A DNA stretch of 13,026 nucleotides from Paraktedonobacter sp035294465. GTDB taxonomy: Bacteria > Chloroflexota > Ktedonobacteria > Ktedonobacterales > Ktedonobacteraceae. The stretch lies in assembly GCA_035294465.1 (NCBI GenBank), contig DATGKW010000228.1:1-13026 (forward strand), written 5' to 3'. The notes beneath the pieces are model-generated. The model worked only from the letters and a program-made list of their open reading frames with translations. It was not told where the DNA came from and did not search any database. Position numbers and translations under genes: made by a program. Positions 6,534-13,026 of the stretch are shown here, piece by piece (positions within the stretch are counted from its first letter, which is position 1; every line of letters begins with the position of its first letter).

Positions 6534-7823
6534 CTACAGCCGATCCTCGCCGATCAAGCCACGTAGAAGGCTGGTGCATTCTGCCAGGGTGTTGAGTACA
6601 TTCTGGTGGATCTGGAAGACCTTGTTCAACTCGCGCGCTTTGCGGGCGAGCTTGGTCACGTATTCGATATCGCGCGGGTTGTTCATTACATCTTCCATTA
6701 GTTGGATCAGCTCTGCCCAGGCCAGTTGTTCGCGGCTGCGGGCTACATCGGCGATAGTGTTGTCCATGCGCTCGGAGACACGGCGCACGCCAGCGCGCAA
6801 TTGATTGGCGGTCTGAGCGATCTCTGCCTCGTGGTTGCGCATCGCCTCTTCGGTCGCGCGCAACTGATCCTGAAGCGAAGTGACCTGGCCATCCAGGGTT
6901 GCCAGGGCGGCCATTAAAGGCGCCACATCGGGCATCTGTGGCTGGGGCAGGCTGGTCAAGCGCCCAAAAGTTACGCCTCCTGCCTCAAGTGGAGTTGGCG
7001 CAACCATTTCAGGGGCGGGCGAAGCGCTGGTCGCGGCAGTGGAGGGTGCGGGAGCTTCCACGGGCGGCTGAGGCGTAGAGGGCGCGGCTGTATCCATCAG
7101 AGCAACTGCCGGAGCAGAGCTTTCAACCTTGCTCATCTCACCAGACTCCTCCCAGGGCCGCGTACCAAAATCATCGTTGGCCGCAGGCGCCGTTGGCTGG
7201 CCTTGAGCGCTGGTTGCGTATGTCTCAGTGCCAGGACTGACCATCATCGTGGGCATATTCTCAATATCTGTCACGTCTCCCTGGCTCGCGTGGAAAATCA
7301 GTTCATATTCGCCGATGGAGATATGATCACCGTTTTGCAGTTTACGAGGAACTTTCTCCTCCAATTGCTGGCCATTGACAAAAGTACCATTGGCGCTGCG
7401 CTCATCCATCAGGAAATAAGCGCCGTTCTCATAATGGATAGTAGCATGCCGGCGCGAGGTCAGTTTGTCTTTGGACAGGAGAATGTCGCTGCTCGGAGCA
7501 CGCCCGATGGCATACTCCAGCTTATCAAGCGTCATTTCCTGTAACACCTCGCCTCCTTCTGTACGCAGGGTCAGACGAGCGGGTGACGCAATTGCCGGGG
7601 CAGGGGCGCTTTCGGCCACGGCTGTACTTACCTGCGTCGGGGGTATTTCCTGGCCGTTTAACGAGGCCGGAGCGGTTGGCGGTACCCAGTTTTCATCAGC
7701 GGGGAGCGTGGCATCTCCCGCCATTTGCGCCACACTACCCGCAGCAGGCAGGCGGTTGCCGCAATTCAAGCAGAAGTTATCTCCAGGCCGAGTCTCTGCA
7801 CCGCAATAGGGACATTTATCCAT
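6534..7823 (-). CDS. Zinc-ribbon and FHA-domain protein with C-terminal coiled coil
   Basis: Predicted 429-residue cytosolic signalling protein. Residues 4-21 form a zinc ribbon with two CxxC pairs (C4, C7, C18, C21). A Pro/Ala-rich linker leads to an FHA domain at about 82-180 with the full phosphothreonine-binding signature: GR at 107-108, SRRH at 123-126, NGT at 145-147 and NG at 150-151. A second low-complexity linker follows. From about residue 305 to the end the protein is helical with heptad-like spacing, probably a coiled coil for oligomerisation. The intact FHA residues imply binding to phosphothreonine partners made by Ser/Thr kinases, none of which is in the window. I chose the ATG at 7823, because GGGAGGAAA lies about ten bases upstream and the zinc ribbon starts at once; ATG 7841 and TTG 7856 are in-frame alternatives. 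A promoter is visible upstream. Partner and pathway are unknown. Confidence 0.85.
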   Translation of the reverse strand: MDKCPYCGAETRPGDNFCLNCGNRLPAAGSVAQMAGDATLPADENWVPPTAPASLNGQEIPPTQVSTAVAESAPAPAIASPARLTLRTEGGEVLQEMTLDKLEYAIGRAPSSDILLSKDKLTSRRHATIHYENGAYFLMDERSANGTFVNGQQLEEKVPRKLQNGDHISIGEYELIFHASQGDVTDIENMPTMMVSPGTETYATSAQGQPTAPAANDDFGTRPWEESGEMSKVESSAPAVALMDTAAPSTPQPPVEAPAPSTAATSASPAPEMVAPTPLEAGGVTFGRLTSLPQPQMPDVAPLMAALATLDGQVTSLQDQLRATEEAMRNHEAEIAQTANQLRAGVRRVSERMDNTIADVARSREQLAWAELIQLMEDVMNNPRDIEYVTKLARKARELNKVFQIHQNVLNTLAECTSLLRGLIGEDRL

Positions 7824-7885
7824 GACAAAATTTCCTCCCATTGATGGCCTATACAATGTGTGTTCTTGTGCGCAAAGCTGTTGCC

Positions 7886-7915
7886 ATTATATCAGAACCA
7901 CTTGCCGTGAGTCTA
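7886..7915 (-). promoter_or_regulatory. Extended -10 promoter of the zinc-ribbon/FHA gene
   Basis: On the minus strand TAGACT (7915-7910), an 18-bp spacer and a perfect TATAAT (7891-7886), with TGA directly before the -10 making it an extended -10 element. Transcription would start near 7879, about 55 bases ahead of the ATG at 7823. This is the best consensus promoter in the window. Confidence 0.65.
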
Positions 7916-8008
7916 TTTTTTAGGAGAGAGCAGTTCCTTTTCTCGCGCTATACACTCTCTATCCTACAGTAAAGAACGTGGCAACAGATATTTTGACAGC
8001 TATGGATT

Positions 8009-8617
8009 TTACCAGTAGCGCTCCTCTTCCCAGGGGTCAGCATGATTGTGGTAGCCGCGTTGTTCCCAGAAGCCGGGGCGATCATTGGCCATAAATTCCA
8101 GCCCGTCAAGCCATTTGGCACTTTTATAGGCGTAGAGCTTGGGCACAAGCAGACGCACAGGGCCACCATGATCGGGTTCAAGATCCTGGCCATCGTGCTT
8201 GAATACAATCATTACATCGTCGTCGTTCAGGTCTGCAAAAGGCATGTTGGTGGTATAGCCAGTCCACGAATGAGCCATGACGTAGCGGGCCGAGGGCAGC
8301 GGCCTGGCACGTTGCAGGATCTCACGAATATGCACGCCCTCCCAGGTATTATCGTAGCGGCTCCAGGTCGTCACGCAGTGAAAATCGGTGGTCAAGATTG
8401 TGTGCGGTAGGGCCAGAAACTCTTCCCAGGTCAGTTCAAAGGGCTTCTCCACTTCTCCGGTAATTTTCAGTTTCCAATCAGCGGGAAATGCAGGCGTGCG
8501 TTCATAACTCAACACAGGCCATTTCTTCGTCAGGTATTGCCCAGGCGGCAGTCGATCTCGCCCATCGGGACGCTTCTCAACCGGCCCGGCAGCGGTCTTT
8601 TTGCCAGACAAGCTCAT
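8009..8617 (-). CDS. Sulfite-oxidase-like molybdopterin oxidoreductase (cytosolic, stand-alone)
   Basis: Predicted 202-residue protein that is essentially a single molybdopterin-binding domain of the sulfite oxidase/MsrP superfamily (COG2041 type). Cys81 in TDFHCVTTWSRYDNTW is the expected thiolate ligand of the Mo atom. DHGGPVRLLVPKLYAYKSAKW and the C-terminal FWEQRGYHNHADPW match the small sulfite-oxidase-like subfamily. There is no Tat signal, haem domain or membrane segment, unlike periplasmic MsrP, and no MsrQ-like partner next door, so it probably works in the cytosol with an unknown electron partner. Start ATG at 8617 is well supported by AAGGAG nine bases upstream. Substrate is unknown for this subfamily. 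The 185 bp downstream hold the FHA-gene promoter, and the 210 bp upstream lack a convincing promoter. Confidence 0.88.
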   Translation of the reverse strand: MSLSGKKTAAGPVEKRPDGRDRLPPGQYLTKKWPVLSYERTPAFPADWKLKITGEVEKPFELTWEEFLALPHTILTTDFHCVTTWSRYDNTWEGVHIREILQRARPLPSARYVMAHSWTGYTTNMPFADLNDDDVMIVFKHDGQDLEPDHGGPVRLLVPKLYAYKSAKWLDGLEFMANDRPGFWEQRGYHNHADPWEEERYW

Positions 8618-8788
8618 AAATGTATGCTCCTTGATATCGGGTCTATCTTCTCTCTATCCACCCCTGGACAGGACAATTTTTCATACCGTTTGCTCGTGCG
8701 CAAGGCCATCAATGCGAGGAAATTCCACTTGCAACTATTACGGAAAACAGCAAGCCAGGATGCCCTATTCCCTTCCCTCCGAAATTCG

Positions 8789-8825
8789 CTCAGGAGAGAG
8801 CTGACCTTCATCACCAGAGCCTGAG
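8789..8825 (-). terminator. Weak terminator candidate after the MFS gene
   Basis: Inverted repeat CTCAGG at 8789-8794 and CCTGAG at 8820-8825, beginning three bases past the MFS stop. The stem is only six base pairs with a 25-base loop, and the minus-strand tail has just a short ATTT rather than a long T-run. Position favours a terminator; structure is poor. Confidence 0.25.
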
Positions 8826-8827
8826 GA

Positions 8828-10186
8828 TCACTGCAAATCTCGCAATTCCTTCTGCGCGATTCCAAGCAGAATCGTCAGGAAGAGCACAAGTCCGCTGAAC
8901 GGGAAGAGGATCACCGGGCCGAAATGATTGGTCAACACTCCGGCCAGCGCCACGGAGATCGGATAGGTGCCGAAGGAGCCGAACAGCAGCAGGCCCATTG
9001 CGCGCCCCATCAGATGGCGCGGAATGATCAACTGGATCACAGTAATCAAGAGCACGTTCGAGATGCTGTTGGTAACGCCGCTGATGAGCATACAGAACGC
9101 CGCGCCAGCAACTCCTCCGTAGGGAAGCAGCGCGATCATTACAGCCATAACCAGCAAGAGTAGGAGCGCGATCAGCCCTTTGCGCTTCAACCGGCCCAGC
9201 ATGCCAGCAAAGAGACTGCCTGCCAGCGCGCCTCCGCCAAAGGCCGCCAGAATGAGGCCATAACCGCCTGCGCCAGCGTTCATTGGACCATGAACCAGCG
9301 TAGGTAGCGCGACCTCCATCAATCCTCCAAAGCAGAAATTGGCCGCCAGCGAAACTACCAGCGCAACCTGCATGAGCCGCGAAGTGCGCAGGTAGCGCCC
9401 AAAAGTAATCTGTCCCTGCGAGCTTTCGGCCGCACCGCTGGCCGCCCCCGTAGCCTCTTCCGGCGTCCCGGTAGCTACGACGCGGGAGACGCGCATCATG
9501 GCCAGCGAGACTGCCGAGACGACAAAGCTCAGCGCGTCGAGGGCCATGGCCGTTCCTGAAGTCAACACGGCAACGACCACGCCGGCGATGGCCGAACCAA
9601 CGAGGGTCGCGGCCTGCGTGGAGGAGAACGTTAGCGCGTTGCCAGCCTGGAGCTCCTCGTCCTTCAATAAATCGGGCAGGAATGCAGAAGAGGCCGGCAG
9701 GAAAAGGCCCATACAGGCACCCAGGGGAAACGCGACGGCGCAGAGCTGCCACAGAGCCGGATGCCCATGCAAGGCCAGGCCCGCCAGAATACCCACCAGC
9801 ACGGCGCGTATTGTATCGGCAATCAGCATCAACCGTCTCGGACGCAGGCGATCACTCAACCAGCCGCCCAGCAGCACACAGCCCACACGCGGGATGCCGT
9901 ATGCGGCCAGCACGACACCTATTTCCTGCGCGCTGCCCCCGTTGCTCAAAATCAGCCACGGCAGGGCCACTGCGTAGAGCGCGTCGCCAATTGTCGAGAC
10001 GGTTTGCCCTCCAAAAAGCAGGCAAAAGTTGCGCACTTTAAAGGGCTGCAGCATCCCTCCCAGCGCGCGCTTTCCACCGGATACTTCGCCTTCGGTGGCT
10101 GCTTCGGCTGCACTGCTGGCGATATCAAGTGATACTGCCTCCGCGTCTATTGCTGGAATCTCTCCCGGCTCAGATGATGTTGACAT
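8828..10186 (-). CDS. MFS transporter, drug/siderophore exporter-like
   Basis: Predicted 452-residue inner-membrane major facilitator with about 12 hydrophobic segments, the size and pattern of the macrolide/enterobactin exporter group (MFS_3-like). After a hydrophilic N-terminal tail of about 48 residues the first segment begins near LLFGGQTVSTIGDALYAVAL. Motif A between helices 2 and 3 is GGWLSDRLRPRR at 107-118. It probably exports a small molecule by proton antiport; the substrate cannot be read from sequence. The ATG at 10186 has AAGGAA upstream at a rather long spacing of about 12; an in-frame TTG at 10219 is less likely. The gene stands alone, with the promoter and direct repeats of 10239-10281 directly upstream, suggesting induction by release of a repressor. 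No regulator gene is adjacent within the window. Confidence 0.85.
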   Translation of the reverse strand: MSTSSEPGEIPAIDAEAVSLDIASSAAEAATEGEVSGGKRALGGMLQPFKVRNFCLLFGGQTVSTIGDALYAVALPWLILSNGGSAQEIGVVLAAYGIPRVGCVLLGGWLSDRLRPRRLMLIADTIRAVLVGILAGLALHGHPALWQLCAVAFPLGACMGLFLPASSAFLPDLLKDEELQAGNALTFSSTQAATLVGSAIAGVVVAVLTSGTAMALDALSFVVSAVSLAMMRVSRVVATGTPEEATGAASGAAESSQGQITFGRYLRTSRLMQVALVVSLAANFCFGGLMEVALPTLVHGPMNAGAGGYGLILAAFGGGALAGSLFAGMLGRLKRKGLIALLLLLVMAVMIALLPYGGVAGAAFCMLISGVTNSISNVLLITVIQLIIPRHLMGRAMGLLLFGSFGTYPISVALAGVLTNHFGPVILFPFSGLVLFLTILLGIAQKELRDLQ

Positions 10187-10238
10187 AGGTAATACATTTC
10201 CTTTGTTAATATTTAGCAACTATTCTAGTGATTATTAC

Positions 10239-10267
10239 CATATACAAAGCAATACTATCATATACAA
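10239..10267. repeat. Two direct repeats, 20-bp period, at the MFS promoter
   Basis: CATATACAA occurs at 10239-10247 and again at 10259-10267, start to start exactly 20 bp, about two helical turns, so both face the same side of the DNA. One copy lies in the spacer between the -35 and -10 of the predicted MFS promoter and the other near the expected transcription start. This is the layout of a repressor operator. The regulator is unknown. Confidence 0.55.
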
Positions 10268-10281
10268 TGGAGATTTGTCAA
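10252..10281 (-). promoter_or_regulatory. Promoter of the MFS transporter gene
   Basis: On the minus strand a perfect TTGACA (10281-10276), 18-bp spacer, and TAGTAT (10257-10252, four of six bases). AT-rich DNA just upstream of the -35 could act as an UP element. Predicted start near 10245, about 60 bases before the ATG at 10186. Confidence 0.55.
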
Positions 10282-10614
10282 TTTAAATAGCAATTAAAAC
10301 CAGCCAGTTAGTAATATTTTCTGTTTCCTCCGAAAGCTGGCATCATCTCGCCTCCTTGCTGCTCTCCTGTCGCGTTTACCCGCGCCAACCTTACGCAATT
10401 TTTGCCTGGAAAGGGAAGCCATGTTGCTATATACGGTTATGCAAGCGCCATAGTTAGAAGGAACGACGAAAAGAGATCGGCCCTCTCTCGCAGTCTTCAT
10501 GCATATGATGCACGGTTTTCCTTTCGACAGATGAATAACGTTGGAAGCGATGGAGCTCGCCTCCGGCTCCTGCCTGCTTTCTTCCACATACTCGATGCAT
10601 CCGTGAAAGAAAGT

Positions 10615-13026
10615 TTATGCGGTTTGCAGCAGTTCTTCGACCTCATACAATTTGCGCAAGAAGAGCCGATCCTCCAGCCGTTCCAGCATGGGACGAGCAC
10701 GCTCCAACTGGCTGCGGTCTCCGGTGCGTTTCGCCAGAACGATACGCATGTGCGCGGCGTGTACGATAAGTTGATGTTCTTCGGCCTCGTCGATTGCGCG
10801 GGCCAGAGCTTCGTTGTCATCAGCAATCAAGGCTTTCGCTATATTGGTAGCGCGCAACGTCATATCGTCCGCGTAATAGTCTCCTTGCTTCAATAGTCCG
10901 GCAGGTGGACATTGCTCATGTTCAGTGAATAACATTATCTGAAGACCAGCGATGCTCTCTCCACGCCGACCCACCTTAAACCGGCTAAGATCGCCGTCGC
11001 GGTACATCAATGCTAAAGCTTCAAGAAGCTCAAAAAACTGGGGTACCAGCTTGCGCAGGAGCGCCAACAGCGTTTCGGCTTCCGCCTGCTCCTCACGTGA
11101 GAGCGCAATCATAAGTAAAGCCTGATACCCATTTGCTACCGGCCCTCCGGCTCCCTCGATATCCTGTACCCGTTTGCAAATCTCGTCTAGTGGCCGGCGG
11201 AACCTGGCAATATTTGACCAGTGCCCGGTCAGATATTGCCCCCACATAACAGTGCCCATCGCATTCCCCAGACCTTCAAAGGGATCTTCGGGACGCAAGT
11301 TGTCTAAAGCTTCTTCCATCACCTGGCGAGCAGCCTCATATTCTCCACTGAGAAAATTTACGGAAACAATGGACGTAGTTATATCCATGCGTTCCCTGGA
11401 AGAGAGATTCGTCAATTGTAAACGCCGCTGAACAGTGGTCGTTGCCTCGCTATTCTCACCGCACCGGAATTGGAGTGCAGAGTAGCCATCCAGAATCTCA
11501 CTTAGCGTTTCCCAATCCTGGCGTTGCTCGAAATAGCCGGATGCTTCCTCTGCCAGTTGCTTCAATTCTCGAACCTTCTCGCTCTGTCGCATCTCTTCAA
11601 CACCCAGAGGATTGAGATCGTCTGTCATAAAAACAGAAGCCGAACGTATTCTCCATAATTCGTCCTCATCCCCTGCCTGTTCAGCCAGGCGTAGACCTTC
11701 TCGCCAGAGCGCCTCGGCATCTTCCTGTGGCATTTTATCGGCGAAGGACCATCGGTAATTTTGGATGACTAGCTTGCGTATGAGCCGGGCCCCTATCAGT
11801 GGTTGGTGATCAGGCAACGTGCGCCAGAGATGAAGAGCTTTGCGATAAACTTCGCGAATCTTTACTCTCCACTGAAGCCCCAGGTTATCCCCCAACTCTT
11901 CGTACAATATCAGCTTGTCCGCATCCCCAGCCAGTTGGATCGCATTCTCAAAATACGTGATTGCTTCGCCAAAGGCTCCTGATTGGCAGGCCAGTTCGCC
12001 GGCACGTACCTGAAACTTGATGGCTCGCTCGGTTTCGACTTCCAGCTTTTGAGGAACTGCTGACTGGCGCGATAGCTCCACGGCCTTGTAGTAGTGATAA
12101 GCCAGCAGTTCTACACACTCGTCAACGTGCTCGCCGGCGCTTTCCAGCAAAAAAGCGGCGATAGCTTTGTGCAGGCGGATACGTTCGGCGCGGGCGAGAG
12201 TTCCATAAGTGACATCGCGTATTAGCCCGTGATGAAAGGTAAAGGCCCCTCCTGTGGCAGGTGCGAGCATATCGCGGGCCAGCAGGCTATTCAGCGCGCC
12301 AGCAATCTCTTCAGCGCCATAAGCTGGTAGAACGCTCTGAAAAAGTTCTGCTGTGAATGTGCTGCTGGCAACAGAGGCCACCTGCAAGACATCGCGCTCG
12401 GGTTTGGAGAGCAGATCGAGGCGCGCCAGCACCGCCGCGTGGACGGTATCCGGCAATATATCGATCGTTGCTGCCTGTCCCGCCAGACCTCGTTCGGCCA
12501 GGCCGCGCACCAGTTCCTGGGCGAAGAAAGGATTACCCTCGCAACTCTCAGCAATTTTCCCGCTCACCTTTTCCGGCAGATCTGGAGCCAGCTTCTTGAC
12601 CAGCTCATAGCTGCGTTTGGCCGAAAGCGGCTGAAGCGTGAGGGCGGTGAAGTTCTGGCGGCCGCCTCCCCAGTTTGGTCGTCGATCCAGCAGTTCCGGG
12701 CGGCTCACTGTGATCATCAGGAACGGCCTCTGCACACGCAGCGAAGAGATGTGAGCAACTAGATCAAGCAGGCTATCGCTGGCCCATTGTAGATTTTCAA
12801 AGATCAGGATATATTTCGCCTGCCAGGAAAGTACTTCAATCAACAGGCGCCAGGTGCTAAAAAGCTGCTCGCGATCAACGTTGACAGATCCCTCACCCTT
12901 CATGCCCAGAGTAGCCAGCACGTGATCAGCCAGTCTGGACGCATCCTCCGCCTTATACCCGCCACGTGTGAAACAGGCTGCTACCCGTTCCTTCGTCACT
13001 TCCTCACCAAGCAGTTCGTGTAGAGA
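10615..13026 (-). CDS. Signalling ATPase with TPR-like repeats (C-terminal part; 5' end outside window)
   Basis: The reading frame is open to the right edge, so the true start is outside; 803 residues are visible. The GTG at 12999 is not taken as the start, because the frame continues upstream as SLHELLGEE. The visible N-terminus is the second half of a P-loop ATPase of the kind found in large adenylate-cyclase- or LuxR-associated regulators: the strand KYILIFENLQWASDS is the Walker B region, and LITVSRPELL-like and GNPFFAQELVRGLAERG segments follow. FTFHHGLIRDVTYGTL is a hallmark of these proteins just after the ATPase. From about residue 320 on the protein is helical with TPR-like repeats (for example FGEAITYFENAIQLAG). 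No C-terminal HTH is present. The Walker A motif and any cyclase, kinase or receptor domain would lie to the right of the window. Probable role is STAND-like signal integration; this is family inference. Confidence 0.8.
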   Translation of the reverse strand, partial: SLHELLGEEVTKERVAACFTRGGYKAEDASRLADHVLATLGMKGEGSVNVDREQLFSTWRLLIEVLSWQAKYILIFENLQWASDSLLDLVAHISSLRVQRPFLMITVSRPELLDRRPNWGGGRQNFTALTLQPLSAKRSYELVKKLAPDLPEKVSGKIAESCEGNPFFAQELVRGLAERGLAGQAATIDILPDTVHAAVLARLDLLSKPERDVLQVASVASSTFTAELFQSVLPAYGAEEIAGALNSLLARDMLAPATGGAFTFHHGLIRDVTYGTLARAERIRLHKAIAAFLLESAGEHVDECVELLAYHYYKAVELSRQSAVPQKLEVETERAIKFQVRAGELACQSGAFGEAITYFENAIQLAGDADKLILYEELGDNLGLQWRVKIREVYRKALHLWRTLPDHQPLIGARLIRKLVIQNYRWSFADKMPQEDAEALWREGLRLAEQAGDEDELWRIRSASVFMTDDLNPLGVEEMRQSEKVRELKQLAEEASGYFEQRQDWETLSEILDGYSALQFRCGENSEATTTVQRRLQLTNLSSRERMDITTSIVSVNFLSGEYEAARQVMEEALDNLRPEDPFEGLGNAMGTVMWGQYLTGHWSNIARFRRPLDEICKRVQDIEGAGGPVANGYQALLMIALSREEQAEAETLLALLRKLVPQFFELLEALALMYRDGDLSRFKVGRRGESIAGLQIMLFTEHEQCPPAGLLKQGDYYADDMTLRATNIAKALIADDNEALARAIDEAEEHQLIVHAAHMRIVLAKRTGDRSQLERARPMLERLEDRLFLRKLYEVEELLQTA

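Larger units (their letters stand above)
10187..10614. other. Intergenic region between the ATPase and MFS genes
   Basis: These 428 bp between two minus-strand genes contain the MFS promoter and direct repeats in the left 100 bp, a markedly AT-rich stretch. The rest has no recognisable RNA, repeat or promoter. A 97-codon GTG-start frame on the minus strand (10294-10587) has no ribosome binding site and no recognisable domain, and I do not call it. No clear terminator follows the ATPase gene; only GGAGC/GCTCC short pairing is seen near 10555-10570. Confidence 0.5.

Noticed and set aside
5068..6804. Two long plus-strand frames (288 and 286 codons) opposite the oxidoreductase and FHA genes
   Set aside because: Antisense shadows; the minus-strand frames carry clear FAD and FHA motifs and these carry none.
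7878..7987. 8-bp inverted repeat CTGTTGCC / GGCAACAG
   Set aside because: Arms over 90 bases apart with no clear link to promoter or gene ends; likely chance.
8811..9752. 313-codon minus-strand frame within the MFS gene
   Set aside because: Arg/Gly-rich alternative frame of the transporter; the 12-helix pattern lies in the other frame.
10294..10587. 97-codon minus-strand frame in the ATPase-MFS gap
   Set aside because: GTG start, no ribosome binding site, no domain, and it runs up to the MFS promoter.
10402..10896. 164-codon plus-strand frame
   Set aside because: Half of it is antisense to the ATPase gene, with no motif or upstream promoter.

Overview
This 13 kb window looks like ordinary bacterial chromosome of medium-high GC. 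It holds eight protein genes, seven complete and one cut by the right edge; seven of them lie on the minus strand. The combination of a degenerate receiver protein with long Pro/Gln-rich linkers, a zinc-ribbon/FHA protein, a large signalling ATPase with TPR-like repeats and a MurA homologue resembles Chloroflexota of the Ktedonobacteria type. That placement is inferred from gene style; no rRNA or other phylogenetic marker is present. I see no phage, IS element, CRISPR array, tRNA or rRNA.

Layout, left to right. A SAM hydrolase (DUF62 family, minus) is divergent from a 743-residue receiver-like scaffold protein (plus). The 369 bp between them is the densest regulatory stretch of the window: a 12-bp inverted repeat flanking the SAM hydrolase leader, a perfect 25-bp dyad, an extended -10 promoter, and two 16-codon mini-ORFs chained to each other and to the scaffold gene by ATGA overlaps. 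The scaffold gene converges on a murA homologue (minus), whose start codon overlaps the stop of an upstream FAD-dependent amine-oxidase/phytoene-desaturase-like gene, so those two form a coupled pair. Further upstream on the minus strand is a zinc-ribbon/FHA/coiled-coil protein with a good extended -10 promoter. A small cytosolic sulfite-oxidase-like molybdopterin enzyme follows, then an MFS exporter whose promoter carries two direct repeats exactly 20 bp apart. Last is the C-terminal 803 residues of a signalling ATPase with TPR-like repeats, which runs off the right edge.

Working together: only the oxidoreductase-murA pair shows physical evidence of co-expression. The remaining genes look independently transcribed. 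The clearest biochemical point is that the MurA homologue carries Asp where fosfomycin-sensitive MurA has its active-site Cys. The clearest undescribed signals are in non-coding DNA, in the 913-1281 intergenic region and at the MFS promoter. I do not see a complete novel multi-gene system.
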